The position numbers and the translations under genes were made by a program. The notes under the pieces are model-generated. The model saw nothing but the letters and a program-made list of their open reading frames with translations. It was not told the origin of the DNA and did no database searches. From Aureibaculum luteum (GTDB taxonomy: Bacteria; Bacteroidota; Bacteroidia; Flavobacteriales; Flavobacteriaceae), in contig NZ_QRGD01000002.1 in the NCBI RefSeq assembly GCF_003449015.1, forward strand, positions 620,001-684,000: a stretch of DNA of 64,000 nucleotides, read 5' to 3'. Numbering within the stretch: position 1 is the stretch's first letter; every line of letters begins with the position of its first letter. This document shows, piece after piece, positions 36,073-45,525 of the stretch.

Positions 36073-37731
36073 CTATTTTTTTAAAACTTGTCCTTTTTCC
36101 TCTAAGGCATTTTTAAGCATTTCATAGTCCACATCTTGTACGGCTACATTGTTGTCAATAGCCAATACTGCTGCTACCGCTGAAGATTGACCTAAAATCA
36201 TAAAAACAGGTTCCATTCGCATAGACCCAAAGGCAATATGACTTGACGATACACAAACTGGGACCAGTAAATTTGTACACTCCTCCTTTTTCGGTACTAA
36301 CGCACCGTATGAAATGGCATAAGGTCCTTTAGTGTTCACACCAATATCGCCTTCATTTTGAACAAAACCATCAGCTTTTATATACCGCTGCGTATTATGA
36401 GAATCCATAGTATAAGATCCCATTCCTATCGGATTTGGAGTCGGTCGTTTTTTTAACAATTCGTTTTCTGTCATTATAAATTGCCCTATCATTCTCCGTG
36501 CTTCTCTCACATATATTTGGTGTGGCCAGTTTCCATTATCTGTAAATTCGTCTTTTGCTAAACCCCATTTTTGCATTTCCATTTGAATATCCTTAGGTAT
36601 CCTTGGGTCATTGGCTACAAACCAATAAAAGCCTTTTTGATAATCTTCATGTTCCTTTATGATCTCTTTTCTTCGGTCGTACGAGGCTTCTGGATAATCA
36701 TAATTCATTCCAATATTGTCACTACTCAAAGGACCGTGGTTATTGGTATCTGTTTTGTAATTGGGAATGCCATCAAATTTTTCAAAAAAATCATCGCGTC
36801 CCGTTGCCAATGATCTTGCTAATAATTCATATTGCAGCGGGTCATAGTTTTCAGGCTTTGGAAACGGTACCTTGTTGGCTTCATGATTCGTCATGCATGT
36901 TCTAAAACAATAGGCCTGAATTTTATCATCACCATCATGTTTATTTCCAGGAGATACTGTAGAAATTCTTGGCAATACACCACTTGTATCATCACCAGGA
37001 ACTACATAAGGTGAAATATCAGATAAAAACCAATGTTTATGATGTAAAACACCTGTTTGAACACCATTCCATTCTTCATTATATACGCTTCCAGCTTCTC
37101 TACCTACGTGATAACTTACACCTGCGGCTGCCATTAAATCACCCTCATAGGTAGCATCTAAGAACACCTTTCCAGAATATGTTTTACCACTCAAGGTGGT
37201 TATTGATATAATTTTCCCATCTTCAACTTCAACTCCATTTTCACGATTAAGCCATTCATCTCTCTCTACTTGAACACCATATTCTTTAACAAAATCTTCA
37301 AAAATAAGCTCAGCCACATGTGGTTCAAATATCCACATGGTGCGACTTTCACCATCCATCGCTCTCGTACCTTGCCCTTTATTACCATACCCCTCTTTTG
37401 GTTGCCAATTCCATGCTTCATTGGTATTGTAATGCATATAAACCCTATGATAAAAATCTCTCGACAACCCTCCAATAACACTTTTATCACCGGTATCAGT
37501 CCACCCTAGACCACCAGAAGTTAACCCACCTAAATGGATATCAGGTGAAACTACAATAACAGATTTACCATATTTTTTAGCTTCTACCGCAGCAATAATA
37601 GCAGCAGAAGTACCTCCATAAATAATGATATCTGCAGTTGAATCAGAATCTTTATTTTGGCTAATTATTGAATTTGGAAACGTTAATAATAAGGTTAGGA
37701 ACACGACGAAAACGTAGGTGATTTTTCTCAT
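36073..37731 (-). CDS. Exported FAD-dependent oxidoreductase (FAD_oxidored family)
   Basis: 552 residues. Signal peptide of about 24 residues ('FVVFLTLLLTFPNSIIS'), then the dinucleotide-binding 'IIIYGGTSAAIIAAVEAKKYG' (G-G-T-S variant of GxGxxG), 'GGLTSGGLGWTD' and the C-terminal 'RMEPVFMILGQSSAVAA' motif. PF12831 enzymes, sometimes annotated xanthan-lyase-like, occur in periplasmic polysaccharide-use systems. Substrate unknown. Monocistronic; the promoter element is only 4 bases from the ATG. Confidence 0.85.
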   Translation of the reverse strand: MRKITYVFVVFLTLLLTFPNSIISQNKDSDSTADIIIYGGTSAAIIAAVEAKKYGKSVIVVSPDIHLGGLTSGGLGWTDTGDKSVIGGLSRDFYHRVYMHYNTNEAWNWQPKEGYGNKGQGTRAMDGESRTMWIFEPHVAELIFEDFVKEYGVQVERDEWLNRENGVEVEDGKIISITTLSGKTYSGKVFLDATYEGDLMAAAGVSYHVGREAGSVYNEEWNGVQTGVLHHKHWFLSDISPYVVPGDDTSGVLPRISTVSPGNKHDGDDKIQAYCFRTCMTNHEANKVPFPKPENYDPLQYELLARSLATGRDDFFEKFDGIPNYKTDTNNHGPLSSDNIGMNYDYPEASYDRRKEIIKEHEDYQKGFYWFVANDPRIPKDIQMEMQKWGLAKDEFTDNGNWPHQIYVREARRMIGQFIMTENELLKKRPTPNPIGMGSYTMDSHNTQRYIKADGFVQNEGDIGVNTKGPYAISYGALVPKKEECTNLLVPVCVSSSHIAFGSMRMEPVFMILGQSSAVAAVLAIDNNVAVQDVDYEMLKNALEEKGQVLKK

Positions 37732-37735
37732 AACC

Positions 37736-37743
37736 CAAAGATA
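37736..37743 (-). promoter_or_regulatory. -7 promoter element TATCTTTG, leaderless arrangement
   Basis: On the minus strand TATCTTTG is followed by GGTT and then the ATG at 37731. Transcription should begin at or near the start codon. Confidence 0.6.
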
Positions 37744-37924
37744 CTAAATACTGAGTACAATGGTATCTTTACATCAAAATGTACTGATCTAAAAAAAATG
37801 GGAGGGAAGTTGAATTTTTACAATCTCAAGAATCTTCACTTTCGCGAATAAAAGAGATAGTCTAATTAAGTTTAAGTTGGACTCAATTGACATCGTAAAA
37901 AAATAAATTATAAAATACTATTAA

Positions 37925-38731
37925 TTAGGATTTTATCTTAATTGACTTCAACTTAATTATACCTAAAAAATTCAATAATTTTATAATCAAATAGGTTACA
38001 TCTACCTCATACCATTTTACACCAAAATTGGCTCTACTTGCATATTTATGATGGTTATTATGGTAGCCTTCACCCATCATTAAAAAATCAAAACGAAAGA
38101 GATTCTTACTCGTATTTTTCATTTTAAAATTCACATAACCATAAATATGACCGAACCAATTAATGATAACCCCATGAATAGGTGCCATTAAAAAAGCGAC
38201 AGGTAATAATAACCATTGCCATAATGCTGTGGTAAAGAAAACGAAAAACAAAGTATAAAGTACCAACCACAATACTCTAGAAAAGCGTGAGCTTGCAAAA
38301 TTATCAAACCCTTTCCATTGCGGAACGTTTTTGGTAAAACGCTCTTCAATAGTAATACGTTCTTTATTAATATCTTGGTAAATGGTTTTTGTTTTCCACA
38401 TCATCGCAAATAAATTGGCATCATAAGAGGGCGAGTGCGGATCTTTTTCTGTATCTGTATACGCATGATGTATACGATGCATTATTCCATAACCATATGC
38501 ACTTAAATAACTAGAACCTTGAAAAATCCAAGTTAACACAAATGTAATACGTTCCATGGTTTTAGACATGGTAAAAACTTGATGAGCGGCATAGCGATGT
38601 AAAAAGAAAGACTGAAAAAACAGACTTCCATACCAGAGCACTAGAACGAAGATAATTATCGTCATAACTTTTTTTTCAAAGATAATTTGATAATCTGAGC
38701 TAAACAATGAACCCAAATCAATAAATGACAT
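37925..38731 (-). CDS. Acyl-CoA delta-9 desaturase (stearoyl-CoA desaturase type)
   Basis: 268 residues. Histidine boxes 'HRYAAH' (HRxxxH), 'RIHHAYTDTEKDPHS' (HRxHH-type) and 'EGYHNNHH' (HNxHH) are those of OLE1/DesC delta-9 enzymes, a different branch from the desaturase at 2.5 kb. Four membrane helices. Membrane di-iron enzyme needing an external electron donor. The start is 34 bases after the Crp/Fnr regulator stop codon, so a regulator-desaturase operon is likely. Confidence 0.92.
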   Translation of the reverse strand: MSFIDLGSLFSSDYQIIFEKKVMTIIIFVLVLWYGSLFFQSFFLHRYAAHQVFTMSKTMERITFVLTWIFQGSSYLSAYGYGIMHRIHHAYTDTEKDPHSPSYDANLFAMMWKTKTIYQDINKERITIEERFTKNVPQWKGFDNFASSRFSRVLWLVLYTLFFVFFTTALWQWLLLPVAFLMAPIHGVIINWFGHIYGYVNFKMKNTSKNLFRFDFLMMGEGYHNNHHKYASRANFGVKWYEVDVTYLIIKLLNFLGIIKLKSIKIKS

Positions 38732-38765
38732 GTTATGGAAAGCTCAAAAAGAACAATAATTGATC

Positions 38766-39335
38766 TTACAAACGTTTCCTAATCCTGCTCAAGGCCTGTG
38801 CTGTAACCCCAATATAAGAGCTGACATATTTTAATGGCACTTCCTTTAAGAGTTCTGGACGATCCTTAAACAATTTCATATAGCGTTCTTCTGCCGATAA
38901 ATTTAATAAGTTCTGTTCGCGTTTAGATTTTATTAAAAAGAGACGTTCAGCAGTCAATCTACCAATCAGATTTCCTATTTGTGTCGTTTTATAAACGTCT
39001 TGTAAATCATTATAGCTAATACTCACTAGGGTAGTTTCTGTAAGTGCCTGAAGTTCATAAGCCGAAGGTTTCTGAGTCAAAAACGAATCATAAGCACTAA
39101 TAAACTGATTTTCAAAACTAAAGCCAAAAGTGATTTCTTTTTCTGGATTATCTTTTGGAATATATAAGCGTACCACACCAGATTCAATAAAAGAGATATG
39201 ATTCTCTATTTCATTGAGTTTTAAAAACACCGTTTTCTTCGGGATAACCCTACGATGTAGTTTTGACATAAAAAACTCCCAATCAAATTTAGAGAGGGTA
39301 GCAATTTGATCTAAGTGAGCTTTTATTTGTTCCAA
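38766..39335 (-). CDS. Crp/Fnr-family transcriptional regulator
   Basis: 189 residues. Cyclic-nucleotide-binding-like beta-roll (about 25-115; 'FIESGVVRLY', 'GFSFENQFISAYDSFL') and a short C-terminal helix-turn-helix ('LKYVSSYIGVTAQALSRIRKRL'). No FNR cysteine cluster at the N-terminus. First gene of a probable operon with the delta-9 desaturase, hence a candidate lipid or redox sensor. Paralogue of the protein at 58919-59455. Confidence 0.88.
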   Translation of the reverse strand: MEQIKAHLDQIATLSKFDWEFFMSKLHRRVIPKKTVFLKLNEIENHISFIESGVVRLYIPKDNPEKEITFGFSFENQFISAYDSFLTQKPSAYELQALTETTLVSISYNDLQDVYKTTQIGNLIGRLTAERLFLIKSKREQNLLNLSAEERYMKLFKDRPELLKEVPLKYVSSYIGVTAQALSRIRKRL

Positions 39336-39362
39336 AACTTTTAATAATACTTATTTAGCTGA

Positions 39363-39370
39363 CAAATATA
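39363..39370 (-). promoter_or_regulatory. -7 promoter element TATATTTG of the Crp/Fnr-desaturase operon
   Basis: Exact TAnnTTTG on the minus strand, 27 bases before the ATG at 39335. Confidence 0.55.
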
Positions 39371-39409
39371 GGTTTTCTCTGTAGTTTTTTATCTTATTTT
39401 TTCAACTTA

Positions 39410-40378
39410 CTATTCTGCCTTTTCCCAAGCTTCTTGTAAATACACCAAGTCCTTTTTTATTCGTCTTAAAACTTCTTTTTGGGGCATCGTAATTTTATCA
39501 AGGCCTTGTTCTGCACCACCTAAATCATACTCAACATGTAATGAAACAGGTACATTGATTTCATATTTTTTAAGTAATGAAAAATAAAGTTTAAAATCAA
39601 CCATACCTTCCCCTAAAGGCACATTAATGGGCTCCCATTTACCATCTACAACGCCCCACTTTACATCTTTAATTACAATAGAATTAATCAACGGTTTTAT
39701 ACGCCGTAATCCCAGCTCCCAACACTCGCCACCTTCAACAACAGCATGCCTGATATCGTATTGGCTTCCCATAAATTTGCCATTGGTGGCTTCTAAAATA
39801 GGGAGAAGATCCCAGATAGGTGCACCTACATTCATTCCTGAATTATTTTGATAGCCACCAATAAGTCCTAATTTTTCATTGAGTATTTCCAAATCTTTGG
39901 CCTGTCGTCCATATAAGGCTTGACTTTCAGTAATGGAGATATCTTCTGGGTACTTCAACCAATTGGTACGATAATTAGTAAAACCTAAGGTACTTGCCGT
40001 TTCCAGCACTGTTTTTTGCACTGTGATGTTCGCATCCCAAACATTGGTGGACATCATTTTAGGTTGCAGACCGTGTTTTTTCATAGCCTCCACCGCTTTC
40101 GGTAAATCCTCTTTTACATTTTCTGGCAACACATGTCCTTTGGGGCGTACTGTCAAATCGATTCCATCAAATCCCATTTCTACAGCAGCGGCTGACATAT
40201 CGTTATAATTAAGAAATTGTAAGTGTTTGGAAAACAAGTGCACATTAAGAGGTGTTGCCATTGACGAATCTATTTTTTCTAATCCATTTTGAAATGATAA
40301 TAATGGAATACTTGCAAGCCCCAGTGCTGAAAGTTTGGCAAACTCCCTTCTAGAATAATTAGTTGAATCTGAACTCAT
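39410..40378 (-). CDS. Tat-exported sugar phosphate isomerase/epimerase-like protein
   Basis: 322 residues. Twin-arginine signal 'SRREFAKLSALGLASIPLL' in the first 30 residues, then an AP-endonuclease-2/xylose-isomerase-like TIM barrel with 'GFDGIDLTVRPKGHV', 'QYDIRHAV' and 'VSLHVEYDLGG'. Candidate metal ligands are the Asp/His/Glu in those blocks. Such periplasmic proteins accompany sugar catabolism in Bacteroidota, but the reaction is unknown. Monocistronic. Confidence 0.85.
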   Translation of the reverse strand: MSSDSTNYSRREFAKLSALGLASIPLLSFQNGLEKIDSSMATPLNVHLFSKHLQFLNYNDMSAAAVEMGFDGIDLTVRPKGHVLPENVKEDLPKAVEAMKKHGLQPKMMSTNVWDANITVQKTVLETASTLGFTNYRTNWLKYPEDISITESQALYGRQAKDLEILNEKLGLIGGYQNNSGMNVGAPIWDLLPILEATNGKFMGSQYDIRHAVVEGGECWELGLRRIKPLINSIVIKDVKWGVVDGKWEPINVPLGEGMVDFKLYFSLLKKYEINVPVSLHVEYDLGGAEQGLDKITMPQKEVLRRIKKDLVYLQEAWEKAE

Positions 40379-40721
40379 TTTGTGGTGTAATTAGTTTGTG
40401 ATTTTATATGGTATGAAGTTAATTATTTTTGATGGGCTTTTCAAGTTTAACATTGAGATTTAAATTGCACAATTCTTATTTTTTTACTGAATTCATGAAA
40501 ATAAAAACTTGTTTACTCCTAAAATATAATTACAGTATTAAATTTTAGCATGTTAATAATAAGATGTTTAGAAAATTAAAATAGTATTAAATGAGAATAT
40601 TTCCATATATTATCTACCATTTTAAAATCTACCACTAATTAAAAAATACCAAATTTAGTAACAATTCGGAAGCATTTGTAACGATATTGATTTACTAGTT
40701 AAAGTAATTTGAATTAAAAAA
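40379..40721. other. AT-rich divergent intergenic region
   Basis: Lies between the isomerase-like gene (minus) and the MDR oxidoreductase (plus). No gene, repeat or terminator recognised. A weak -7-like word GTAATTTG lies just before the plus-strand gene. Confidence 0.4.
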
Positions 40722-41690
40722 ATGAAAATGTCAAAAATGAAAGCTTCAATACGTAGGAAATATGGCTCGTCAAATCAAATTAAGGTTGAGAATATTGAAA
40801 AACCTATTCCGAAAGACAATGAGATCTTAATTAAAGTTTATGCAACTACGGTAAATAGAACAGATTGTGCAAACCTTACCGCTAAGCCCTTTATTATGAG
40901 ATTTGTATTAGGATTGTTTAGACCTAGAAAAATCATATTGGGGACAGATTTTGCAGGTGAAGTAAAATCAATAGGAAAAAATGTAAAATCATTTAAAGTT
41001 AATGATACCGTATTTGGATTTAACGATACAGGTTCAGAATCACAAGCTGAATATATAATAGAAACGGAGGAAAACGTATTTCTTATTCCAGAAAACATAG
41101 ACTATAAACAAGCGGCTGCAAGCTTAGAAGGAGCCAATTATGCTTATACGTTCATTCATAAAGTAACTATCCAACCAGATCAAAATATTCTAATAAATGG
41201 GGCTACTGGTGGCATTGGTTCAGCTCTCTTGCAATTTGTAAGACAATATGATGTCAAAATAACAGCAACCTGTAACACTAAAAACGTCAATCTAATGCAG
41301 TCTTTAGGTGCTGATAAAATTTACGATTATACTGAAAAAGACTTTACAGATGACAATGATACATATGACTTTATATTTGATGCAGTTGGCAAAAGCACAT
41401 TCGGAAAGTGTAAACCTTTACTAAAAAAAAATGGGATTTATATATCATCCGAGTTAGGTCCCTATTCCCAAAATATTTTTTACGCTTTATTCACTTTAGT
41501 ATTTAAAAAAAAAGTAATCTTTCCTGTTCCCTATAGCAAGCAGAAAACAATACCTTATATAAGCAATCAATTGGCTAAAGGAAATTTCAAACCCGTAATT
41601 GACCGTGAATATGTCTTGGAAGATATATCTAAAGCTTACGAATATGTGCTCAAAGGAGAGAAAACAGGAAATGTAATAATCAATGTTTAA
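40722..41690 (+). CDS. MDR-family NAD(P)-dependent alcohol dehydrogenase / quinone oxidoreductase-like
   Basis: 322 residues; the family start 'MKASIRRKYGS' suggests the ATG at 40737 as a possible true start. GroES-like N-terminal domain and Rossmann domain with 'ILINGATGGIGSALLQF' (NADPH-type AxxGxxG). No zinc-binding cysteine set is visible beyond 'NRTDCAN', so a zinc-independent reductase of enones or quinones is more likely than a classical alcohol dehydrogenase. Monocistronic. Confidence 0.87.
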   Translation: MKMSKMKASIRRKYGSSNQIKVENIEKPIPKDNEILIKVYATTVNRTDCANLTAKPFIMRFVLGLFRPRKIILGTDFAGEVKSIGKNVKSFKVNDTVFGFNDTGSESQAEYIIETEENVFLIPENIDYKQAAASLEGANYAYTFIHKVTIQPDQNILINGATGGIGSALLQFVRQYDVKITATCNTKNVNLMQSLGADKIYDYTEKDFTDDNDTYDFIFDAVGKSTFGKCKPLLKKNGIYISSELGPYSQNIFYALFTLVFKKKVIFPVPYSKQKTIPYISNQLAKGNFKPVIDREYVLEDISKAYEYVLKGEKTGNVIINV

Positions 41691-41891
41691 AAATGTAAAT
41701 AAACTAAAAAAATGGTAACTTAATAAGTAACTATAGGTCTTTTAAAAAAATATCAAGAACAAAATAGTAGTGAAAATTTAAAAACCATTACCTAAACAAA
41801 CCAAGTGAAAGGAGTCTGAATAAGTAATAAACAACTAGATGTATTATATTTTATTACTTGCTTTAGTGTAGTGATAAACTTGAAAAAAAAT

Positions 41892-42941
41892 ATGCAAACC
41901 ATAGCCATTTTATACCAAGCAAAACTTCCTCCAATTAGAAATGGCAGTCAAAAACCAATGAAACCTGGAGGATATGCTGATAGCGGTGCAGATATTGCCT
42001 GTGAACTCGTAAAGAATGGAAAAAATATCATTACACCTGTTGATAATCCTAAAATTGAAAATGATTTGGATTGGGTTTTTCCGGACACAAAAAAAGGAAT
42101 TCAAAGGGCATTAGATAAAGGAGCAAACACGCTATGGTTAAATACTGTTTTATACAAAAACCATGAAGTAGAGCACTTCTTTAATCAAAATATTGAATTT
42201 TTGGGTCAATTTCCTAGTCAAGTAGATCTTTACGATGACAAATATTTTACGAATATGTTTTTAAGAAAAAACCAAATTAGTATTCCTGAGTGTAAATTGA
42301 TTTCAGTCGAAAACTTGTCTGATTATACATTGGAAATTGATTTCCCAATAGTTGTTAAGCCTTTGAGAGGACGAGGCAGTCAAGGGGTTCAATTAGTTGC
42401 AAATCGCAAAGAATTAGACAAAATACTTAACAAAATATTCTCAAAAAAAGAATACGGAAATTCGATATATGTCGAACAATTTTTAAGTGGCCAAGAAATA
42501 ACGGTAACGGTAATGCCAACTGGTAATTATAAAATTAACAAACTGGAAAAGAGTTATAAGAAACCTTGGTGTCTTCCTGCCGTAAAAAGATTTAACCACG
42601 AAAACGGTATTGCAACTTATAACGGTGTTGTGGCCGTAATGAAAAATAGTTCTGTGCTTAATGATAATGAATTAAAATCCAATAAAATTGAGGAAGTTTA
42701 CCGACAATGTGAAAAAGCTGGTCAATTATTAAATATCAAAGCACCAATACGAATAGATTGTCGTGCAAATGAAAATGAAAATTATTTTTTGTTCGATTTA
42801 AATATGAAACCCAATATGACTGGACCGTCAAGACCACATAGACAGAATCAAGATAGTTTGACCTTATTGGCTGCTAGAAAAATGGGTTGGAATTATATCG
42901 ATTTACTGAATAATATGCTTCAACAGGCCTGGAAATACTAA
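41892..42941 (+). CDS. Orphan ATP-grasp ligase (D-Ala-D-Ala ligase-like)
   Basis: 349 residues from the ATG at 41892; an in-frame GTG at 41871 is less likely. The N-terminal Rossmann-like domain has 'LPPIRNGSQKPMKPGGYADSGADIA' in the first 40 residues. ATP-grasp: 'FPIVVKPLRGRGSQGVQLV', 'YVEQFLSGQEITVTVMP' and the Mg-binding 'FLFDLNMKPNMTGPSRP'. The last motif departs from the usual 'EvNtxPg' in having Asp-x-Asn-x-Lys. Predicted to form an amide or similar bond using ATP. No biosynthetic partners nearby, so the product is unknown. Confidence 0.75.
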   Translation: MQTIAILYQAKLPPIRNGSQKPMKPGGYADSGADIACELVKNGKNIITPVDNPKIENDLDWVFPDTKKGIQRALDKGANTLWLNTVLYKNHEVEHFFNQNIEFLGQFPSQVDLYDDKYFTNMFLRKNQISIPECKLISVENLSDYTLEIDFPIVVKPLRGRGSQGVQLVANRKELDKILNKIFSKKEYGNSIYVEQFLSGQEITVTVMPTGNYKINKLEKSYKKPWCLPAVKRFNHENGIATYNGVVAVMKNSSVLNDNELKSNKIEEVYRQCEKAGQLLNIKAPIRIDCRANENENYFLFDLNMKPNMTGPSRPHRQNQDSLTLLAARKMGWNYIDLLNNMLQQAWKY

Positions 42942-43048
42942 TTCATAAAATATCAAATAACTATAGTGTGTAGCGATAGAAAACCTTCATAATTTCTTTA
43001 TCAAAAAAACAAAAGTATGAAAGCATAGGCCTTCTATATTACAAATCA

Positions 43049-45187
43049 TTAATTATCGTTCTTCGTCTGCTTAAAAAGTTTAGCCTGTTCTAGAATTTCA
43101 ATAGTTACTCCGGTAATATTATACAACAAACTATATTCTATACGTATTTCTTCTTCCTTTTTACGATGTAATTGTGTTCGTATTTCTTCTAAATTTAATG
43201 CAATAATATTTATTTCGCTATTATCTGTCGTTGCTAACCAATCAAAAGCTTCATCTAAGGCATTTAAAATGTGATTTTCAAATGATACTAAATTTAAAGG
43301 TTGTTTATGTTGACTTCTATGGGCACCAAGTGCGGACAAGTAAGAAAGTAACGCGTGATTTAAATAGGTTAATCTAAATGCTGTTTTTTTAAGTTTTTGA
43401 TGTTTTTGAGGATCTAATTGCATGTTTTGCCAAGCCATAACTAATGCATTATCAGCCCTATGTGCTTCTCTTCTTACAATTCTATAGTTTAAATCATCAG
43501 TGACTGGATTTTTATATTCATTTAAAATGGCTTTTAAATAGGCTGTGTTTTTAAGAATAACTTCACTTATTAGGTTGGGTAATTTTTTGTATTGCCAATC
43601 TGGCCATAAAAAACGTACCACTAAAAACGAAATAAAAGCACCTATCAACGTGTCTATTAATCGAGGTGCCATAACATCAACCCCTTTATCAGCAATGATA
43701 TTAAAAGCACACAACACAAAAATGGTAATAAAAATGATACTGATGGAATACTTGCGTTTCATCCAAAAGAAAAATAAATAAGCAGAAGTCAGCATTAAAA
43801 CGATTTGCCCTGAAAAAGTGAATAATTTGATCACTAAAATACCAATTATCACACCTGCCAACGTGCCTGAAATTCGCTGGAAAAGTCGTTTTCTAGTCTC
43901 ACTATAACTCGGTTGTAATACAAATAAAATGGTAAGGACAATCCATTCTCCTTTCTCAATATTAAAATACTTATATATGGAATATCCAATTAAGAAAGAA
44001 ATACTTAATCGCAACGCATAAAGCATTTTAGGGTAATTTATATTAAGTTGTAGTTTAAAGCGTTTAAAATAGGAAAGTGTGTTTTTTTCTAACTTAGGAA
44101 ATGACAACGTATCATAATTTTTGTGAATATTTTTTAAAGTTTCATGAGACTGGGTTAAATTACGAATCAATAACTTCATGGGAAGTGACAATTTTTGCTC
44201 ATTATTTTTAAATGAATTATGAACGGCATTGATTAACCAATCTATAGCGACAGGGTGTACATAAGGCACACCTGTCAATAAACTAGTTGCAAAACTTTGG
44301 GTAGCAGTAGAGAGCTCATGTAATAATTGACGAATGCCACCAATTAATTCATCATTTGAAGGATTGGCACTTAGTAAATCATAACGTTCGTGACTAGAAG
44401 CAGCACGTTCATGCAAACTCTGCAACACCATAAAATAATACAAATAGGGCTGTAACGGTTTCTCATCGGTTAGTGATTCACCGTAACTATTTAACACCTC
44501 TTTACATCTGTCTAATGCTTCAACGGTTTGCACATTTAACAGTGCCAGTTTTGTTCTAATTTCTTTTACAGCAGCTTTATCACTTGGAAAAAGTTTAGAT
44601 TTCTCATTTAAATATAAGGAAAGAGCAGAAAAACCTCTTGCCAATTGTTCTTCTAATAGACTATAGGGCTTTAAACGTAATAATAAGTATGAAAACATTC
44701 CATAAATAAAAGCTCCAGCGGTTAGTAAAATGGGTTGGATATACCAATTTGGACTAATTTGAGTCCCAATCATCGTATAAATACCCACCAACAAAGCACC
44801 AAAGGTTACGCCCCTAAAACGCTCACTAACGCCTCCAATTAAAATAAAAACAATGGTAGATAATGAGAGTCCAATACCCAATAAAATAGGATATGGTTGT
44901 AACAATTCTACCGAGAAACTTGATATTGCAAAACTAATCACTTTTAAAGCCATTGACTTTAAGCGTCCCTTCGGATGATCATCCGTTTCAGACAGAGCCC
45001 CTGCAAGTGCCCCTAAACCTAAAGTAACTGCATAAAAAGGCAAGTTTAGACCCACCATTAAAATCACAAGAACTCCAATAACAAAAGTTGCTTTAACGGA
45101 TGGTAATCGATTTGGGTTGCTTAAAAAAGAAGTTCTAAATGAAGTAAACCAAGATTGTTTTTTTAAATAAGAAGTAAGATGCTTCAT
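43049..45187 (-). CDS. FUSC/YccS-like inner membrane protein
   Basis: 712 residues: two blocks of about five to six membrane helices (about 30-170 and 385-530), each followed by a soluble helical domain, the layout of YccS/YhfK and aromatic-acid exporter family members (FUSC domains). 'FVLQPSYSETRKRLFQRISGTLAGVIIG' is the characteristic second-block signature. Function is inferred as efflux only. A minus-strand -7 element TAATTTTG lies at 45233-45226. Confidence 0.88.
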   Translation of the reverse strand: MKHLTSYLKKQSWFTSFRTSFLSNPNRLPSVKATFVIGVLVILMVGLNLPFYAVTLGLGALAGALSETDDHPKGRLKSMALKVISFAISSFSVELLQPYPILLGIGLSLSTIVFILIGGVSERFRGVTFGALLVGIYTMIGTQISPNWYIQPILLTAGAFIYGMFSYLLLRLKPYSLLEEQLARGFSALSLYLNEKSKLFPSDKAAVKEIRTKLALLNVQTVEALDRCKEVLNSYGESLTDEKPLQPYLYYFMVLQSLHERAASSHERYDLLSANPSNDELIGGIRQLLHELSTATQSFATSLLTGVPYVHPVAIDWLINAVHNSFKNNEQKLSLPMKLLIRNLTQSHETLKNIHKNYDTLSFPKLEKNTLSYFKRFKLQLNINYPKMLYALRLSISFLIGYSIYKYFNIEKGEWIVLTILFVLQPSYSETRKRLFQRISGTLAGVIIGILVIKLFTFSGQIVLMLTSAYLFFFWMKRKYSISIIFITIFVLCAFNIIADKGVDVMAPRLIDTLIGAFISFLVVRFLWPDWQYKKLPNLISEVILKNTAYLKAILNEYKNPVTDDLNYRIVRREAHRADNALVMAWQNMQLDPQKHQKLKKTAFRLTYLNHALLSYLSALGAHRSQHKQPLNLVSFENHILNALDEAFDWLATTDNSEINIIALNLEEIRTQLHRKKEEEIRIEYSLLYNITGVTIEILEQAKLFKQTKNDN

Positions 45188-45525
45188 TTTAAAATATATA
45201 GGCGTAAAAAAATTTTAATGGACTGCAAAATTAAACAATAGAGCTTAATAACGAACAGTAATTGCTACTTTTCATTTCCTGAAAATAACTATTAAATAAA
45301 TAGTGGTAAAGGTTCTCTTTTAGTGAATAACCTGATTCTTGATTTACACATGAAGTAAATTGTGAATAAAAGGCAATAGGAGTAAAATACTAGGTTTGGT
45401 ACAATCTCCAAAGAAAAAACCTGTCAAAACAATTGTTTTGACAGGTTCTAAGTACTTCTTTATAATTAATTCTTTCAAATACAATTCTTAAAATAAATTA
45501 AACTCTTCGGAATTGCATAACTTTT
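45188..45525. other. Intergenic region with terminator
   Basis: Between two minus-strand genes. It contains the FUSC promoter element (45226-45233) and the terminator at 45418-45447; nothing else recognised. Confidence 0.5.
45418..45447 (-). terminator. Strong terminator hairpin downstream of the beta-barrel gene
   Basis: Perfect 30-base palindrome AACCTGTCAAAACAA / TTGTTTTGACAGGTT. Read on the minus strand it runs into TTTTTTC, so it terminates the gene at 45526-46386. Confidence 0.85.
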
